Part shown: positions 26,537-35,290 of the stretch, piece after piece
Layout: each line of letters starts with the position of its first letter
Position numbering within the stretch: position 1 is the first letter of the stretch
NCBI GenBank assembly: GCA_019058365.1
Contig: JAHPZE010000012.1
Span: 13,451-77,450 of the forward strand
From: Promethearchaeota archaeon
Lineage (GTDB): Archaea > Asgardarchaeota > Lokiarchaeia > Sigyniarchaeales > SOKP01
DNA length: 64,000 bases
Reading direction: 5' to 3'
The notes under the pieces: generated by a model
The model's input: the letters and a program-made list of their open reading frames with translations, nothing else
Told to the model about the DNA's origin: nothing
The model's database searches: none
Program-made: the position numbers and the translations under genes

Positions 26537-27730
26537 ATGAACTTAGTAACCTTTTTCATTGAATTCAGACTTAAGATTAAGCAATACAAGTTAGCTTTTA
26601 TATTTCTTTTCTTTTTTTGGTTTGGGGGTTTTCTTTTTTTTCTCATTACAGAACCAGACCAAAACGTATGGGTTATTTTTTTATACTCTTTAACTGTGCG
26701 CTCTCCAGTAGATGCGAGCGATTTCGTGAATTTATATGCTTTATTATGGCCGATATTATTGGAAGTGATTGTTTTTGGCTTCATCATTGGAGAATTACTG
26801 GAAAAGTATAATCCGATTATAACAAGCAGAATACTTGCTAGTCATAGGAAAAATCATACAGTAATCATTGGATATCATCATCTTTCTAAAAGAATTATTG
26901 AATCATGTCTCGAATGTAAAAAACCCTTCTGTCTTATAGAAGATGATGAAGAAGCAGTAGAAGATCTAATTAATGCAGGACAACCAATAATAATTGGTGA
27001 TGCTACTGAAGTAACCAATCTTAATGCTGCAAATATAAAACAAGCGAAAGAAGTTTTTATCAATGTTGGAGATGTTAGAGTTGCTATAATTTGTACTGAA
27101 AAAATTCGCAAGATGAATCCCAAAATTCCAATATATGTACGCGTATTTGAAGATCACGTGCAAGAGTATCTCAGACAACCCCCATTAAATGCCTTTCCAT
27201 TTTCCACGTCGAAATGGACTATGGATGATATTGATAAGTGGACAAAAGATAAAACTGGAAACGCAATTGTGATTGGTCGTGACAGTTTAACTCATCGGAT
27301 TGCTTATCACATTTCTACACAACCAGACCGTGAAGTTTTTCTTTTTGATGATGAACACGATGGTATCGAGTTTGAAGTAAATGAAAGATTACATATCATC
27401 AATGAGTTCGCTTGCTTCTTGAGTGATTTACGTACTCACATAAAACTCGAACATGTTTCCCAATTATTTATTTGTTGGAAACGGGAATCTGAATTTGATG
27501 AATTACTCTATCTAACAGCTAAAATCCATTTACGGTATCCATTCATTAGAGTATTTGTACGAGTTTTTGATGAAGAACTTGAAAATTTAGTTAAAAGGTA
27601 TAACGCAAAAACTTTCTCGTCTTCTAAAAGAGCATTCAAAATGCTTCAAAAAGAAGTTCCACCAGATTCAGCGATTTGTGCAACCAATAAAATAAATCGA
27701 AAATATAGCTCAATAGTAAATCAGAACTAA
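26537..27730 (+). CDS. RCK/TrkA-N membrane protein with divergent pore
   Basis: 397 residues. There are two membrane helices at about 20-38 and 68-88, with a re-entrant-like stretch between them. Two RCK (regulator of K+ conductance) domains follow at about 105-235 and 245-385 (TVIIGYHHLSKRIIESCL, IIIGDATEVTNLNAANI, AIVIGRDSLTHRIAY). The topology matches MthK- or Kch-type channels. The filter position reads SLTVRSPVDASD instead of T-V-G-Y-G-D, so potassium selectivity is doubtful. It may conduct another ion or act only as a sensor. Confidence 0.8.
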   Translation: MNLVTFFIEFRLKIKQYKLAFIFLFFFWFGGFLFFLITEPDQNVWVIFLYSLTVRSPVDASDFVNLYALLWPILLEVIVFGFIIGELLEKYNPIITSRILASHRKNHTVIIGYHHLSKRIIESCLECKKPFCLIEDDEEAVEDLINAGQPIIIGDATEVTNLNAANIKQAKEVFINVGDVRVAIICTEKIRKMNPKIPIYVRVFEDHVQEYLRQPPLNAFPFSTSKWTMDDIDKWTKDKTGNAIVIGRDSLTHRIAYHISTQPDREVFLFDDEHDGIEFEVNERLHIINEFACFLSDLRTHIKLEHVSQLFICWKRESEFDELLYLTAKIHLRYPFIRVFVRVFDEELENLVKRYNAKTFSSSKRAFKMLQKEVPPDSAICATNKINRKYSSIVNQN

Positions 27731-27795
27731 AAAAAAAATTAGTTTTTTCTATTTATTGTTTATTTTAATATTTCCTTGTTTAAACATCTCATATT

Positions 27796-28308
27796 TCAAT
27801 CTAAATTAAAAGCAAATTCACAATTGATACATTTTTTTACACCATGGAATAACTGGATTCCACAATTTGGGCATTTGTATCTTTTTTCCTCTTCTCTAAC
27901 CCATTTTTCAGTTCCAAGTTCTCGCCAAGCAGGAATAGCACGAAGCATGACCTTTTTCTCTAAATGATCCGGCCAAATTATTATGGATGTGCACGGAAAA
28001 TCATCACATAGATAACACCCTTCAAGCTTTTTATTCTTTATACAATCTTTAATAGGACATGTTCGACAGAAATGAAATATAATATCATCAGATAAACATC
28101 CTGTACAAGCTATATCATCTACACTTTTTACTCCCTAATCATTAAGGGTAGGTAGTATTTCTTTTTTAAACTTTAAATCATTGTCTCTATGAGCTTTGTA
28201 AATTCTACATACACCACAATATAAACCACAAGGAGCTAAAAGTTCTTTTTTAAGATCAAACATTTCAAAAATACTCAAAAATTTTGATATAAAATAATTC
28301 TCTAACAT
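27796..28308 (-). pseudogene. DUF3795 cysteine-rich protein interrupted by in-frame TAG
   Basis: One frame encodes a whole DUF3795-type protein: APCGLYCGVC, IACTGC, FCRTCPIKDC, GCYLCDDFPC, then a C-terminal zinc ribbon CPNCG and CINCE. The single interruption is a TAG at 28135-28137, between EILPTLND and GVKSVDDIAC, in a variable loop. The downstream part has no start codon of its own before VMLRAIP. Either this is a nonsense-mutated gene with otherwise intact coding sequence, or the TAG is read through. M1 is the ATG at 28308; 28263 is an alternative. Function of the family is unknown, with metal binding likely. Confidence 0.75.
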
Positions 28309-28375
28309 TTAATTTGAGGTGAACAAATTTTTTCATTTATTTTTTTATAATTTTGTATATTGTTCATTTATGTTT

Positions 28376-28430
28376 AAATATTCCGTACTATGTCTAGTAA
28401 AACTTAAATACTCTGTACAATACCTAGTGA
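28376..28430 (+). promoter_or_regulatory. Two direct repeats upstream of Lrp-type regulator
   Basis: Two 25-base units 30 bp apart (28376-28400 and 28406-28430) share AAATA, then GTACTATGTCTAGT versus GTACAATACCTAGT. They lie 28-82 bases before the regulator's start codon. Spacing of about three helical turns on one face and the location suggest an operator, probably for autoregulation by the Lrp/AsnC protein. Confidence 0.55.
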
Positions 28431-28457
28431 TTAATAATAAAAATAACCAACAAAAAA

Positions 28458-28904
28458 ATGATTGATAACCTTAATAAAAATATCTTAGAAGAGTACCAAA
28501 AAGATGCTAGTATAGCCTACAGAACTTTAGCAGAGAAAATTGGAGAAGCTCCATCAACAGTTTTTTCAAGAATTAAACAAATGAAAGATTCTGGAATTAT
28601 AACAGGGGTAATCCCTTTAGTTTCTCCTGTGGCAGTAGGCAAAGCTACTACCGCTTGGATCAAGATAAGTCTTGATATCGATACAGATTGCTGTGATTTT
28701 GCAGATGAAGTAGCCAAAAATAAGAACGCAATGGAAGTTCATGAAATTGCTGGTGAATGGGATATACTAATTAAAGTCAAAGTAGAGGATAACCTAGCTT
28801 TGCATGATCTTACAAAGGAAATCAGCAAAATATCTGGGATTAGAAATATGGAATCACTGATTGCCTTTAAAACAATAAAAGAGGATCCTAGAATAGCTTT
28901 ATAG
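28458..28904 (+). CDS. Lrp/AsnC family transcription regulator
   Basis: 148 residues. The N-terminal helix-turn-helix (residues 1-50) contains YRTLAEKIGEAPSTVFSRIK. The C-terminal RAM domain (about 65-140) includes VHEIAGEWDILIKVKVED, the conserved G-x-x-D segment of the effector pocket. Family members form dimers to octamers and respond to amino acids or related metabolites. Direct repeats upstream suggest autoregulation. It is followed 87 bp on by the QueG-like iron-sulfur gene, a possible target. Confidence 0.93.
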   Translation: MIDNLNKNILEEYQKDASIAYRTLAEKIGEAPSTVFSRIKQMKDSGIITGVIPLVSPVAVGKATTAWIKISLDIDTDCCDFADEVAKNKNAMEVHEIAGEWDILIKVKVEDNLALHDLTKEISKISGIRNMESLIAFKTIKEDPRIAL

Positions 28905-28991
28905 TTAGTAGTATATGATTCAAGATATTAAATATGGCTATTCAATCGCTATATAAATTAAAAAGAAATTTCGAATTATTTTAAGAGAGTG

Positions 28992-29933
28992 ATGGCTATA
29001 ACAAATGAAAATAACATTATACAGAAGTTTTATAAAAACTTAGAACTGAAAGGTTATAAAGGAAAAATAGTATCTGTAGAACATATTCCGGATTTACGTA
29101 GAGATGTTCAAAAATATCATGATCAAAAGCTTATAGATCCCAAATTTTATGAAGAATATAAGTCTTATTTTGAATTTGAACCAGAGGTTGATTTTCCTCA
29201 AATTAGGTCGCTTTTTATCATATCAGTTCCAGTACCGCAATTTGAAGCTTTCTTTCACTGGAATAATAAGAAGATCTCCTTACTAATCCCTCCTACATAT
29301 TTGTATTGGCTTAAAATAACTAACGAGATGATTGAATTTCTTACTGAAATATTAAAACCAAGTGGGTATAATGTAGCTTACGCTCGTCTTCCTCAAAAAA
29401 CATTAGCTGTACGTAGTGGATTAGCGGAATATGGTAGAAATAATATCACATACGTATCGGGAATGGGAAGTTTTCATCGCTTAACAACATTATACTCCGA
29501 TTTTCCTACAAAGGAAGATAATTGGAGAGAATTACAAATGATGGATTTATGCAAGGAATGTTCTGCATGTACACGAAAATGCCCTACGGGAGCGATTCCA
29601 ACCGATCGTTTTCTACTTCGAGCTGAACGATGTATTACATATCATAATGAACAACCTGGGGATGTTCCTTTTCCAGAATGGATTGATCCAAAAGGGCATA
29701 ACTGTTTAGTAGGGTGCTTGCATTGTCAAAAAGTATGTCCTGCTAATAAGAAAGTTAGAAATTGGACTGAACCAGGACCAGAATTTAGTGAAGAAGAAAC
29801 AAAACTAATAATGAATGAAATAAAATTCGATGATCTTCCCACAGAAACTAAGAATAAATTTGAAAAATTTGAATTTGTTAATTATTTCGAGGTTTTTCAC
29901 CGAAACCTAACTCCTTTTTTTAATAAAACTTAG
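28992..29933 (+). CDS. QueG-like iron-sulfur protein
   Basis: About 313 residues. The segment LAVRSGLAEYGRNNITYV resembles the cobalamin-proximal loop of epoxyqueuosine reductase and reductive-dehalogenase-like proteins. Two [4Fe-4S] motifs follow: CKECSACTRKCPTGAI, and CLVGCLHCQKVCP with an upstream Cys (ERCITYH). The HEAT-repeat tail of some QueG proteins is missing. It probably transfers electrons to a B12- or flavin-linked reaction, but the substrate is uncertain. ATG at 28992 preferred over the GTG just before it. Confidence 0.8.
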   Translation: MAITNENNIIQKFYKNLELKGYKGKIVSVEHIPDLRRDVQKYHDQKLIDPKFYEEYKSYFEFEPEVDFPQIRSLFIISVPVPQFEAFFHWNNKKISLLIPPTYLYWLKITNEMIEFLTEILKPSGYNVAYARLPQKTLAVRSGLAEYGRNNITYVSGMGSFHRLTTLYSDFPTKEDNWRELQMMDLCKECSACTRKCPTGAIPTDRFLLRAERCITYHNEQPGDVPFPEWIDPKGHNCLVGCLHCQKVCPANKKVRNWTEPGPEFSEEETKLIMNEIKFDDLPTETKNKFEKFEFVNYFEVFHRNLTPFFNKT

Positions 29934-30034
29934 GAAATAAAATTTCTTTAAAAAAGATTTTTTTCTAAAATTGTAAATATAATGGAACATAAAAAAAAAA
30001 GGATTTTGGCTAATTTTGCTTTTATTTGATTGAA

Positions 30035-30361
30035 CTAATCTTCTGGCATTGATAAACCGATCATTGGTAAGGCATCTACTCCAGAAAGGAATGTCTCTAT
30101 TTTGTAACTAAAACCTGGAACATCTGAATATATAAGATTCATATTTGTAATGCGTTTAAGCATTTCATCATATTTTCCTTCTTTAACTTCTGTTGCGGAG
30201 ATTGATTTGATTCCTTTATGGGTGGCTTTAACTGCAACACGGATGAGTGATTTTTCTAATGATCTATCCATTGGATATTTTTTCACTATCTCAAGATATT
30301 TCTCGGCAATAGTTTTTTCTTTACCATAGGGGATATAGGATGTTGTAAGAATTATAACCAT
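30035..30361 (-). CDS. Small alpha/beta protein, unknown
   Basis: 108 residues. It begins with a hydrophobic strand and turn (VIILTTSYIPYGKEKTIAEKY), then a helix, and a later GIKSISATEVKEGKYDEMLKRI segment. This is the look of a dimeric ferredoxin-like (GYD/DUF) fold. The C-terminus is GLSMPED. No catalytic motif is recognised. It is transcribed alone. Confidence 0.65.
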   Translation of the reverse strand: MVIILTTSYIPYGKEKTIAEKYLEIVKKYPMDRSLEKSLIRVAVKATHKGIKSISATEVKEGKYDEMLKRITNMNLIYSDVPGFSYKIETFLSGVDALPMIGLSMPED

Positions 30362-30532
30362 TAATTTCGCCTCTATTTAATAAATATTTTTAAAAATTAG
30401 ATTTCAGAGTAATATTCATATGTTTTAATTCAATTTAAACGTTATTAGGAAAACTATTCAATGCTTTCAGTAATTAATTTTCTAGAAAAGGAGTTTTCAA
30501 AAACTAAATTAATATTCTGATGGAGTAAATAT

Positions 30533-31030
30533 TCACCATTCATATCTGCATTTAGTACAAGATTTCTTTTTTGCGTATATACGTCTTGGAGTATAGCTAA
30601 TTACATTGGATTTATCATCTATTTCTCTTATAGCAAATCCCATAGCACCACAATTAGGGCATACTCTTTTATTAATTCTAGAATCGTCGCTTATAGAATG
30701 TGAATCCTCTAACTTTTCTGAGAGAGATGGTGGAGTAAATGATTGCTGTTTTGGAGGAAAAGATGGCGGAGTGTAAGATAACTCAACTGGAGGCGGTGGT
30801 TTATAAGACTCCTGACTTGGTGGAGGAGTTGGAGTTGATTTGTGCATTAATTCTTGAATTTTAACAAGCAATTTTTGATTTTCCTTGGCTAGTTGAGCTA
30901 TTTGATGATCTTTTTCAGCAACAAGTGCTTGATAAAAATGAATCTTAGAAAATAATTCTGTTATTTGATCTGATAATTTATTAATCGTAACTTCATATTC
31001 AGATATAGGTTCCTCTGGGTTGTTATACAT
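30533..31030 (-). CDS. Coiled coil, Pro-rich linker and C-terminal zinc ribbon
   Basis: 165 residues in three parts. An N-terminal coiled coil (about 10-65) is followed by a Pro/Ser-rich linker (about 66-110) with repeated PPxxE/SYTPP-like units, and a C-terminal zinc ribbon with CPNCGAMGF and CTKCRYEW. GAGGAG lies upstream; a GTG at 31033 and the ATG at 31030 are both possible. The layout suggests a scaffold or oligomeric nucleic-acid- or protein-binding factor. Function unknown. Confidence 0.7.
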   Translation of the reverse strand: MYNNPEEPISEYEVTINKLSDQITELFSKIHFYQALVAEKDHQIAQLAKENQKLLVKIQELMHKSTPTPPPSQESYKPPPPVELSYTPPSFPPKQQSFTPPSLSEKLEDSHSISDDSRINKRVCPNCGAMGFAIREIDDKSNVISYTPRRIYAKKKSCTKCRYEW

Positions 31031-31251
31031 CACAATTCATACTCCTCATTCTTAACAATATTGTCGGGTCTTTCTATTGTACTTAGTTTGATTTAATATA
31101 TAAATGTTTTCGGAGTGAAATTTTCGAAAAATAGATATTAATATGAGCTTTATAAATGTCGAGCTTAACATTTGCTTCAGAGTAATAACATTTAAAAAAA
31201 CTATAATGTATTTTACTATATTAAAGAATTCAAAATAGAAAGTGATTTATA

Positions 31252-32307
31252 ATGTCTAAATTAAATGATTCTTCAATTAAAGAATTGGAAAATCAAATTA
31301 AAACTCTTGAGAACAATCTACAAGAATTGAGAAATGAATTTATTAAAAAAACTGGGCAATTACCCTCAAGAAATTTAAGAGATTTCAGCTGGAAATGGAC
31401 AATTTTCGTAACTCTGGGTTTTGCGTTTATATCAAGTATTGTCTATCTTTTAGGTATAGCAAAAGTTGGTATCTCAGAAAATACGGGTATTCCATCATTC
31501 TTTTTTCATACTGATTTAGCATATTTTAACATTCTCACTCTTTATGTTATTATCATGGTATTAATAGTTCAATCAAATAAAATTAACGGATATCAAACAC
31601 TAGTGCTGATTTCAGGTTTTTGGTGCGCTCATTGGTTAATTTATGACTGGTCATGGTGGACTCTTAGAATTGGGATGGGTACAATTAACTTAGACGGTTT
31701 CTGGATACGTGGATTAGGATCTCCAATAGTCGTACCTCATCCTTCAATGGGGATGTTCTTATTATGGGCTATCTTAGGAGGGATAATGGCTTTATATACC
31801 TTCACAATACCCAAAAATTATATTGAACTTTTGCCTCCTACGATTTGGTTATATACCGGATATCCCAACGCAAGTATTTGTGAGATGATAGGTATATCAG
31901 ATGATATTATATTGATTATTGGGATAATACTTATAGTTATATCATTTTCTATAGGTGGATTCTTTACATATCGAAGATTCAAGGGCAGATCTATAGAATA
32001 TCATAAAAAACGAGACGAAATTAAAAATAGCTTTAAAAGAGAAAATCTAAATTTTGATCCACTTACACTGCCTTGGATTTTTATTATAGCAGGAATGTTG
32101 ATATTTATGTATCTTTTTCTTGTATTGATACCTGTAATAGGATTATTCTTAGGGTTTATTTCGTGGATGCTGATTCCGCTTTTTTATATACTCTTCAAAG
32201 GATCAAGTGCACTAAAGTATAGAAAGACAGTTCAAATAACAATTGCTATTACCTTAATTATATCAATAATAGTGATAATGTATGGTATACATATGTGGCT
32301 CCTTTAA
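31252..32307 (+). CDS. Polytopic membrane protein with N-terminal coiled coil
   Basis: 351 residues. Residues 5-38 form a short coiled coil (IKELENQIKTLENNLQELRN), followed by about eight membrane helices. Several Trp-rich segments (YDWSWWTLRIGMG) and IWLYTGYPNAS suggest a buried polar site, but no family motif is recognised. It stands alone. Confidence 0.65.
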   Translation: MSKLNDSSIKELENQIKTLENNLQELRNEFIKKTGQLPSRNLRDFSWKWTIFVTLGFAFISSIVYLLGIAKVGISENTGIPSFFFHTDLAYFNILTLYVIIMVLIVQSNKINGYQTLVLISGFWCAHWLIYDWSWWTLRIGMGTINLDGFWIRGLGSPIVVPHPSMGMFLLWAILGGIMALYTFTIPKNYIELLPPTIWLYTGYPNASICEMIGISDDIILIIGIILIVISFSIGGFFTYRRFKGRSIEYHKKRDEIKNSFKRENLNFDPLTLPWIFIIAGMLIFMYLFLVLIPVIGLFLGFISWMLIPLFYILFKGSSALKYRKTVQITIAITLIISIIVIMYGIHMWLL

Positions 32308-32424
32308 ATACTACATAAGATTTTTTAATAATTCTTTAAAATTTTGGATTATTTAAACACAAAGTTATTAATTTATTAATTCAATTAGAATCAGATTTCA
32401 AAAATGCTCATCCAATAAATTTTT

Positions 32425-32670
32425 CTATTTTTCGCTTAATAACCTATTTCTTGAAAACCTTAAAGCAATTATTATTAATATTACACCTAAAATCAAAAAA
32501 CTCATAGAATTAAAAACCTCCGCAGCTTCAGCTCTCCAAAAAATCTGAGATCCTACTAATTCTGGCATAAATCCTTGAATATAGTGAAAATGTAGTTCAC
32601 TTATAAATGATAATATTATTAATAAAATTCCGAAAAATAAAATCACTTTTTCAGCTGAGTTATATTTCAT
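32425..32670 (-). CDS. Two-helix membrane protein coupled to stay-green gene
   Basis: About 81 residues with hydrophobic helices at roughly 10-30 and 53-72. It overlaps the end of the stay-green homologue. I chose the ATG with AAAGGA four bases upstream; an in-frame ATG at 32682 is possible. Overlap implies co-translation, so it may anchor or serve the upstream protein. No family is recognised. Confidence 0.6.
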   Translation of the reverse strand: MKYNSAEKVILFFGILLIILSFISELHFHYIQGFMPELVGSQIFWRAEAAEVFNSMSFLILGVILIIIALRFSRNRLLSEK

Positions 32671-33157
32671 TTTTCCTTTCATCCTTTACTATATTAACAA
32701 TGTTCTCTTTCATTTTTCCAAAATTTTCAATCTTATTGTATTTCTTATTTTTTGATTGAAAATGAACATAGATTTGTGATTCTTTTAGATGTGGAAAATT
32801 TTCAATTAATTTCTTTTCTCCATGTATAATGGTTTGAAACACAAGTGGTAAGTGACTACGAAATATTCTATCTCGCATACTCGCCCATCCAAATAGTAAT
32901 CCTCCACTCACGTGAATATAGAAATGTAATTCAAGGTGATCATTTGTCATTAGCCATTCAGCTAAAACTTCGTCTCTCATAAAGCGAGTATAAAAGCTGG
33001 ATATTTGTTTTAAATCATAGTCATCACTTATAGTCAAGAATAGATCTCCCGTTGAATCAGAATGAGTTAAAGTATATCTTCGCGGTAATTTTAAATTATT
33101 AGATTCTACCGAGGCTTTAAACACTACTTTTAGTTTCTCAGGATTAAAATCTACCAT
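32660..33157 (-). CDS. Stay-green (SGR, Mg-dechelatase family) homologue
   Basis: About 165 residues matching the Staygreen domain along its whole length: FNPEKLKVVF, PRRYTLTHSDSTGDLFLTI, SSFYTRFMRDEVLAEW, HFYIHVSGG and RIFRSHLPLVFQTI. In plants SGR removes Mg from chlorophyll a; bacterial relatives also show Mg-dechelating activity on chlorophyll-type substrates. No chlorophyll pathway is visible here, so the archaeal substrate may be another tetrapyrrole or something else. ATG at 33157 chosen over an upstream TTG because the domain starts there. It overlaps a small membrane protein gene. Confidence 0.88.
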   Translation of the reverse strand: MVDFNPEKLKVVFKASVESNNLKLPRRYTLTHSDSTGDLFLTISDDYDLKQISSFYTRFMRDEVLAEWLMTNDHLELHFYIHVSGGLLFGWASMRDRIFRSHLPLVFQTIIHGEKKLIENFPHLKESQIYVHFQSKNKKYNKIENFGKMKENIVNIVKDERKNEI

Positions 33158-33292
33158 TAGTAAGTCTAAAATAATCAAAAATGATGTTTAAACGTTTTTT
33201 TTATTAAATATTACTATAAACTATTTAAAATTGTTTTTAATTTAGGATTGTATTATATATTAAAAATAAATTTACTAACCTAGATGTTATGA

Positions 33293-34114
33293 ATGAACAC
33301 TCTAAAAGGTAAAACAATTTTTATTACAGGTGCTAGTAGAGGGATAGGAAGAACTATAGCTTTACGGGCCGCAGCAGATGGAGCTAATATTGCAGTAGTC
33401 GCTAAGACTAAAGAACCTCATCCAAAATTACCAGGAACAGTGTATACTACTGTAAAAGATATTGAACACGTCGGAGGTAATGCAATCCCATGTATAACAG
33501 ATATAAGATTTGAAGATCAGATTCAAACTGCTATTGATGCCACTGTTGATAGATTTGGAGGGATAGATATCCTTGTGAATAATGCCAGTGCGATAAATTT
33601 ATCTCCAACTTTAGAAATTGGGATGAAGAGATATGATCTTATGTTTTCTGTTAATGTACGAGGGACTTTTTTATGTTCAAAGTTATGTATTCCGTATCTA
33701 AAAGACGCAGAGAATCCTCATATTTTGAATCTATCTCCTCCTCTAAATATGAACCCAAAATGGTTTAAAAATAATCTAGCTTATACTATGGCTAAATACG
33801 GAATGAGTATGTGTGTTTTGGGGATGGCAGAAGAATTTAAAAAAGATGGGATTGCAGTTAATGCGTTATGGCCAAAAACGTCTATAGCTACTGCAGCTGT
33901 GAGAAATTTATTAGGTGGCGAATCAGCAGTTAAACATTCGAGAAAACCAGAAATTGTAGCAGATGCTGCTTATCTAATTTTAACTAAACCAAGTAAAGAA
34001 TATACGGGTAACTTTTTCATTGATGAAGAAATTCTACTTGAGCATGGGATAACTGATTTTGAGAAATATTCAGTTGATCCTAATTCGAAATTATACCTTG
34101 ATTTCTTTCTATAA
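33293..34114 (+). CDS. HSDL2-type short-chain dehydrogenase
   Basis: 273 residues. TGASRGIG, NNAS, the Ser in NLSPPLNMNPKW and the catalytic Y-x-x-x-K in YTMAKYGMSM mark an SDR of the hydroxysteroid-dehydrogenase-like 2 subgroup. That subgroup's VVAKTKEPHPKLPGTVYT insert, after the nucleotide-binding helix, is also present. It lacks the SCP2 lipid-carrier tail of animal HSDL2. A fatty-acyl or steroid-like substrate is plausible. It converges on the dehalogenase-like gene. Confidence 0.9.
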   Translation: MNTLKGKTIFITGASRGIGRTIALRAAADGANIAVVAKTKEPHPKLPGTVYTTVKDIEHVGGNAIPCITDIRFEDQIQTAIDATVDRFGGIDILVNNASAINLSPTLEIGMKRYDLMFSVNVRGTFLCSKLCIPYLKDAENPHILNLSPPLNMNPKWFKNNLAYTMAKYGMSMCVLGMAEEFKKDGIAVNALWPKTSIATAAVRNLLGGESAVKHSRKPEIVADAAYLILTKPSKEYTGNFFIDEEILLEHGITDFEKYSVDPNSKLYLDFFL

Positions 34115-34140
34115 TAAAAAAAATAAGAAAAGAATTAAAA

Positions 34141-35034
34141 TTAAGGATTGTTTTTTATAAACTCCACTATTAGGTTGGCTAGTTCAGGACCCTTATCTTC
34201 TTGGATAAAGTGACCAGCATTTTTAATTGTAGTATGATTTTGTCCTTGAGCACCTGGAATACTTTCTTGCCAAAATTTATCTCCCCCTCTTGTAATTGGA
34301 TCACTATCAGAAAAAGCGGTTAAAAATGGTTTTTTCCATTGAAAGAACTGTTCCCATGCTTTTTTATTCGCCATGTGCTCTGGATCTTCTTTAGTAGTTG
34401 GAACCAATGAAGGCATAACTCTTGCTCCCGCTTTAAAAGTATCATCCGGAAACGGGGCATCGTACGCTTTAATCACATTACTAGGCAATTTAGTAACTGT
34501 AGCCCCTTGTATTATCTTTCCTATATCAAATTTCGATGAAGTTTTAGAAAACTCTTGCCATTCTAAAAAAGCTTTACCCATCTTCTGTTCTCCTGTGGGT
34601 AATCCTCCATTCGATAAAATAATCCTCTTAAAACGTTCTTGATTCTCAATAGCAACTCTTAAACCTATTAATGAACCCCAATCTTGGCAAAATAAAGTAA
34701 TATTTTTGAGATCAAGCAGATTTACCATTTTTGTTATCCACACCACATGCTTACGGTAAGAATGATCACTTTGTTCAGTTGGTTTATCAGATCGTCCAAA
34801 TCCTACTAAATCAGGTGCTACTGTTCTGTAACCCGCTTGTATTAGAATTGGGATCATATGTCTATATAAAAAGGACCATGAAGGTTCTCCATGCATGAGA
34901 AGGATGCTTTCAACATCTTTTGGTCCTTCATCTATATAATGAATCCTAACTCCGTCAACATTTAAATAATTAGGTTTAAATGGAAAATTTGGGAGATTCT
35001 TAAACTTTTTCTCCGGAGTGCGTAATAATTTCAT
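34141..35034 (-). CDS. Haloalkane-dehalogenase-like alpha/beta hydrolase
   Basis: 297 residues with the HLD-I layout: HGEPSWSFLYR (oxyanion Glu), the nucleophile Asp followed by the halide-binding Trp in CQDWGSLIG, Asp in FSDSDPITRGGD and the catalytic His in NAGHFIQEDKG. Real dehalogenases use Asp, as here, while esterases use Ser. Substrate and dehalogenase activity are inferred from this motif set, and related epoxide hydrolases also use Asp. It is encoded alone with its own ATG. Confidence 0.85.
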   Translation of the reverse strand: MKLLRTPEKKFKNLPNFPFKPNYLNVDGVRIHYIDEGPKDVESILLMHGEPSWSFLYRHMIPILIQAGYRTVAPDLVGFGRSDKPTEQSDHSYRKHVVWITKMVNLLDLKNITLFCQDWGSLIGLRVAIENQERFKRIILSNGGLPTGEQKMGKAFLEWQEFSKTSSKFDIGKIIQGATVTKLPSNVIKAYDAPFPDDTFKAGARVMPSLVPTTKEDPEHMANKKAWEQFFQWKKPFLTAFSDSDPITRGGDKFWQESIPGAQGQNHTTIKNAGHFIQEDKGPELANLIVEFIKNNP

Positions 35035-35290
35035 ATAAATTTCTTCTCTTTGTTAATTATTAAAATTATTAAATCTTAGCTATCTTTTAAATTACAATTA
35101 ATTTGTTTAAATTTGAATTTAGATGATATTAAGCAGGTGAAATCAGAAAATTAAAAATAAGAAACCATTTTTGTGATAAATTTCTTATCAAAAAGATAAA
35201 AAGGCATGATATCTTAATTAAAATTGTAGTGAAAATTATTAGTCATAATTTATCGCTTTTTTAAATTCAATTAAATTTTGAGACATATTT

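Noticed and set aside
26530-27178. Several frames opposite or overlapping the RCK gene
   Set aside because: The RCK gene has clear domain motifs through this region; the others are shadows.
27776-27967. 63-codon plus-strand frame
   Set aside because: It lies antisense to the DUF3795 coding sequence, whose Cys motifs make the minus strand the real one.
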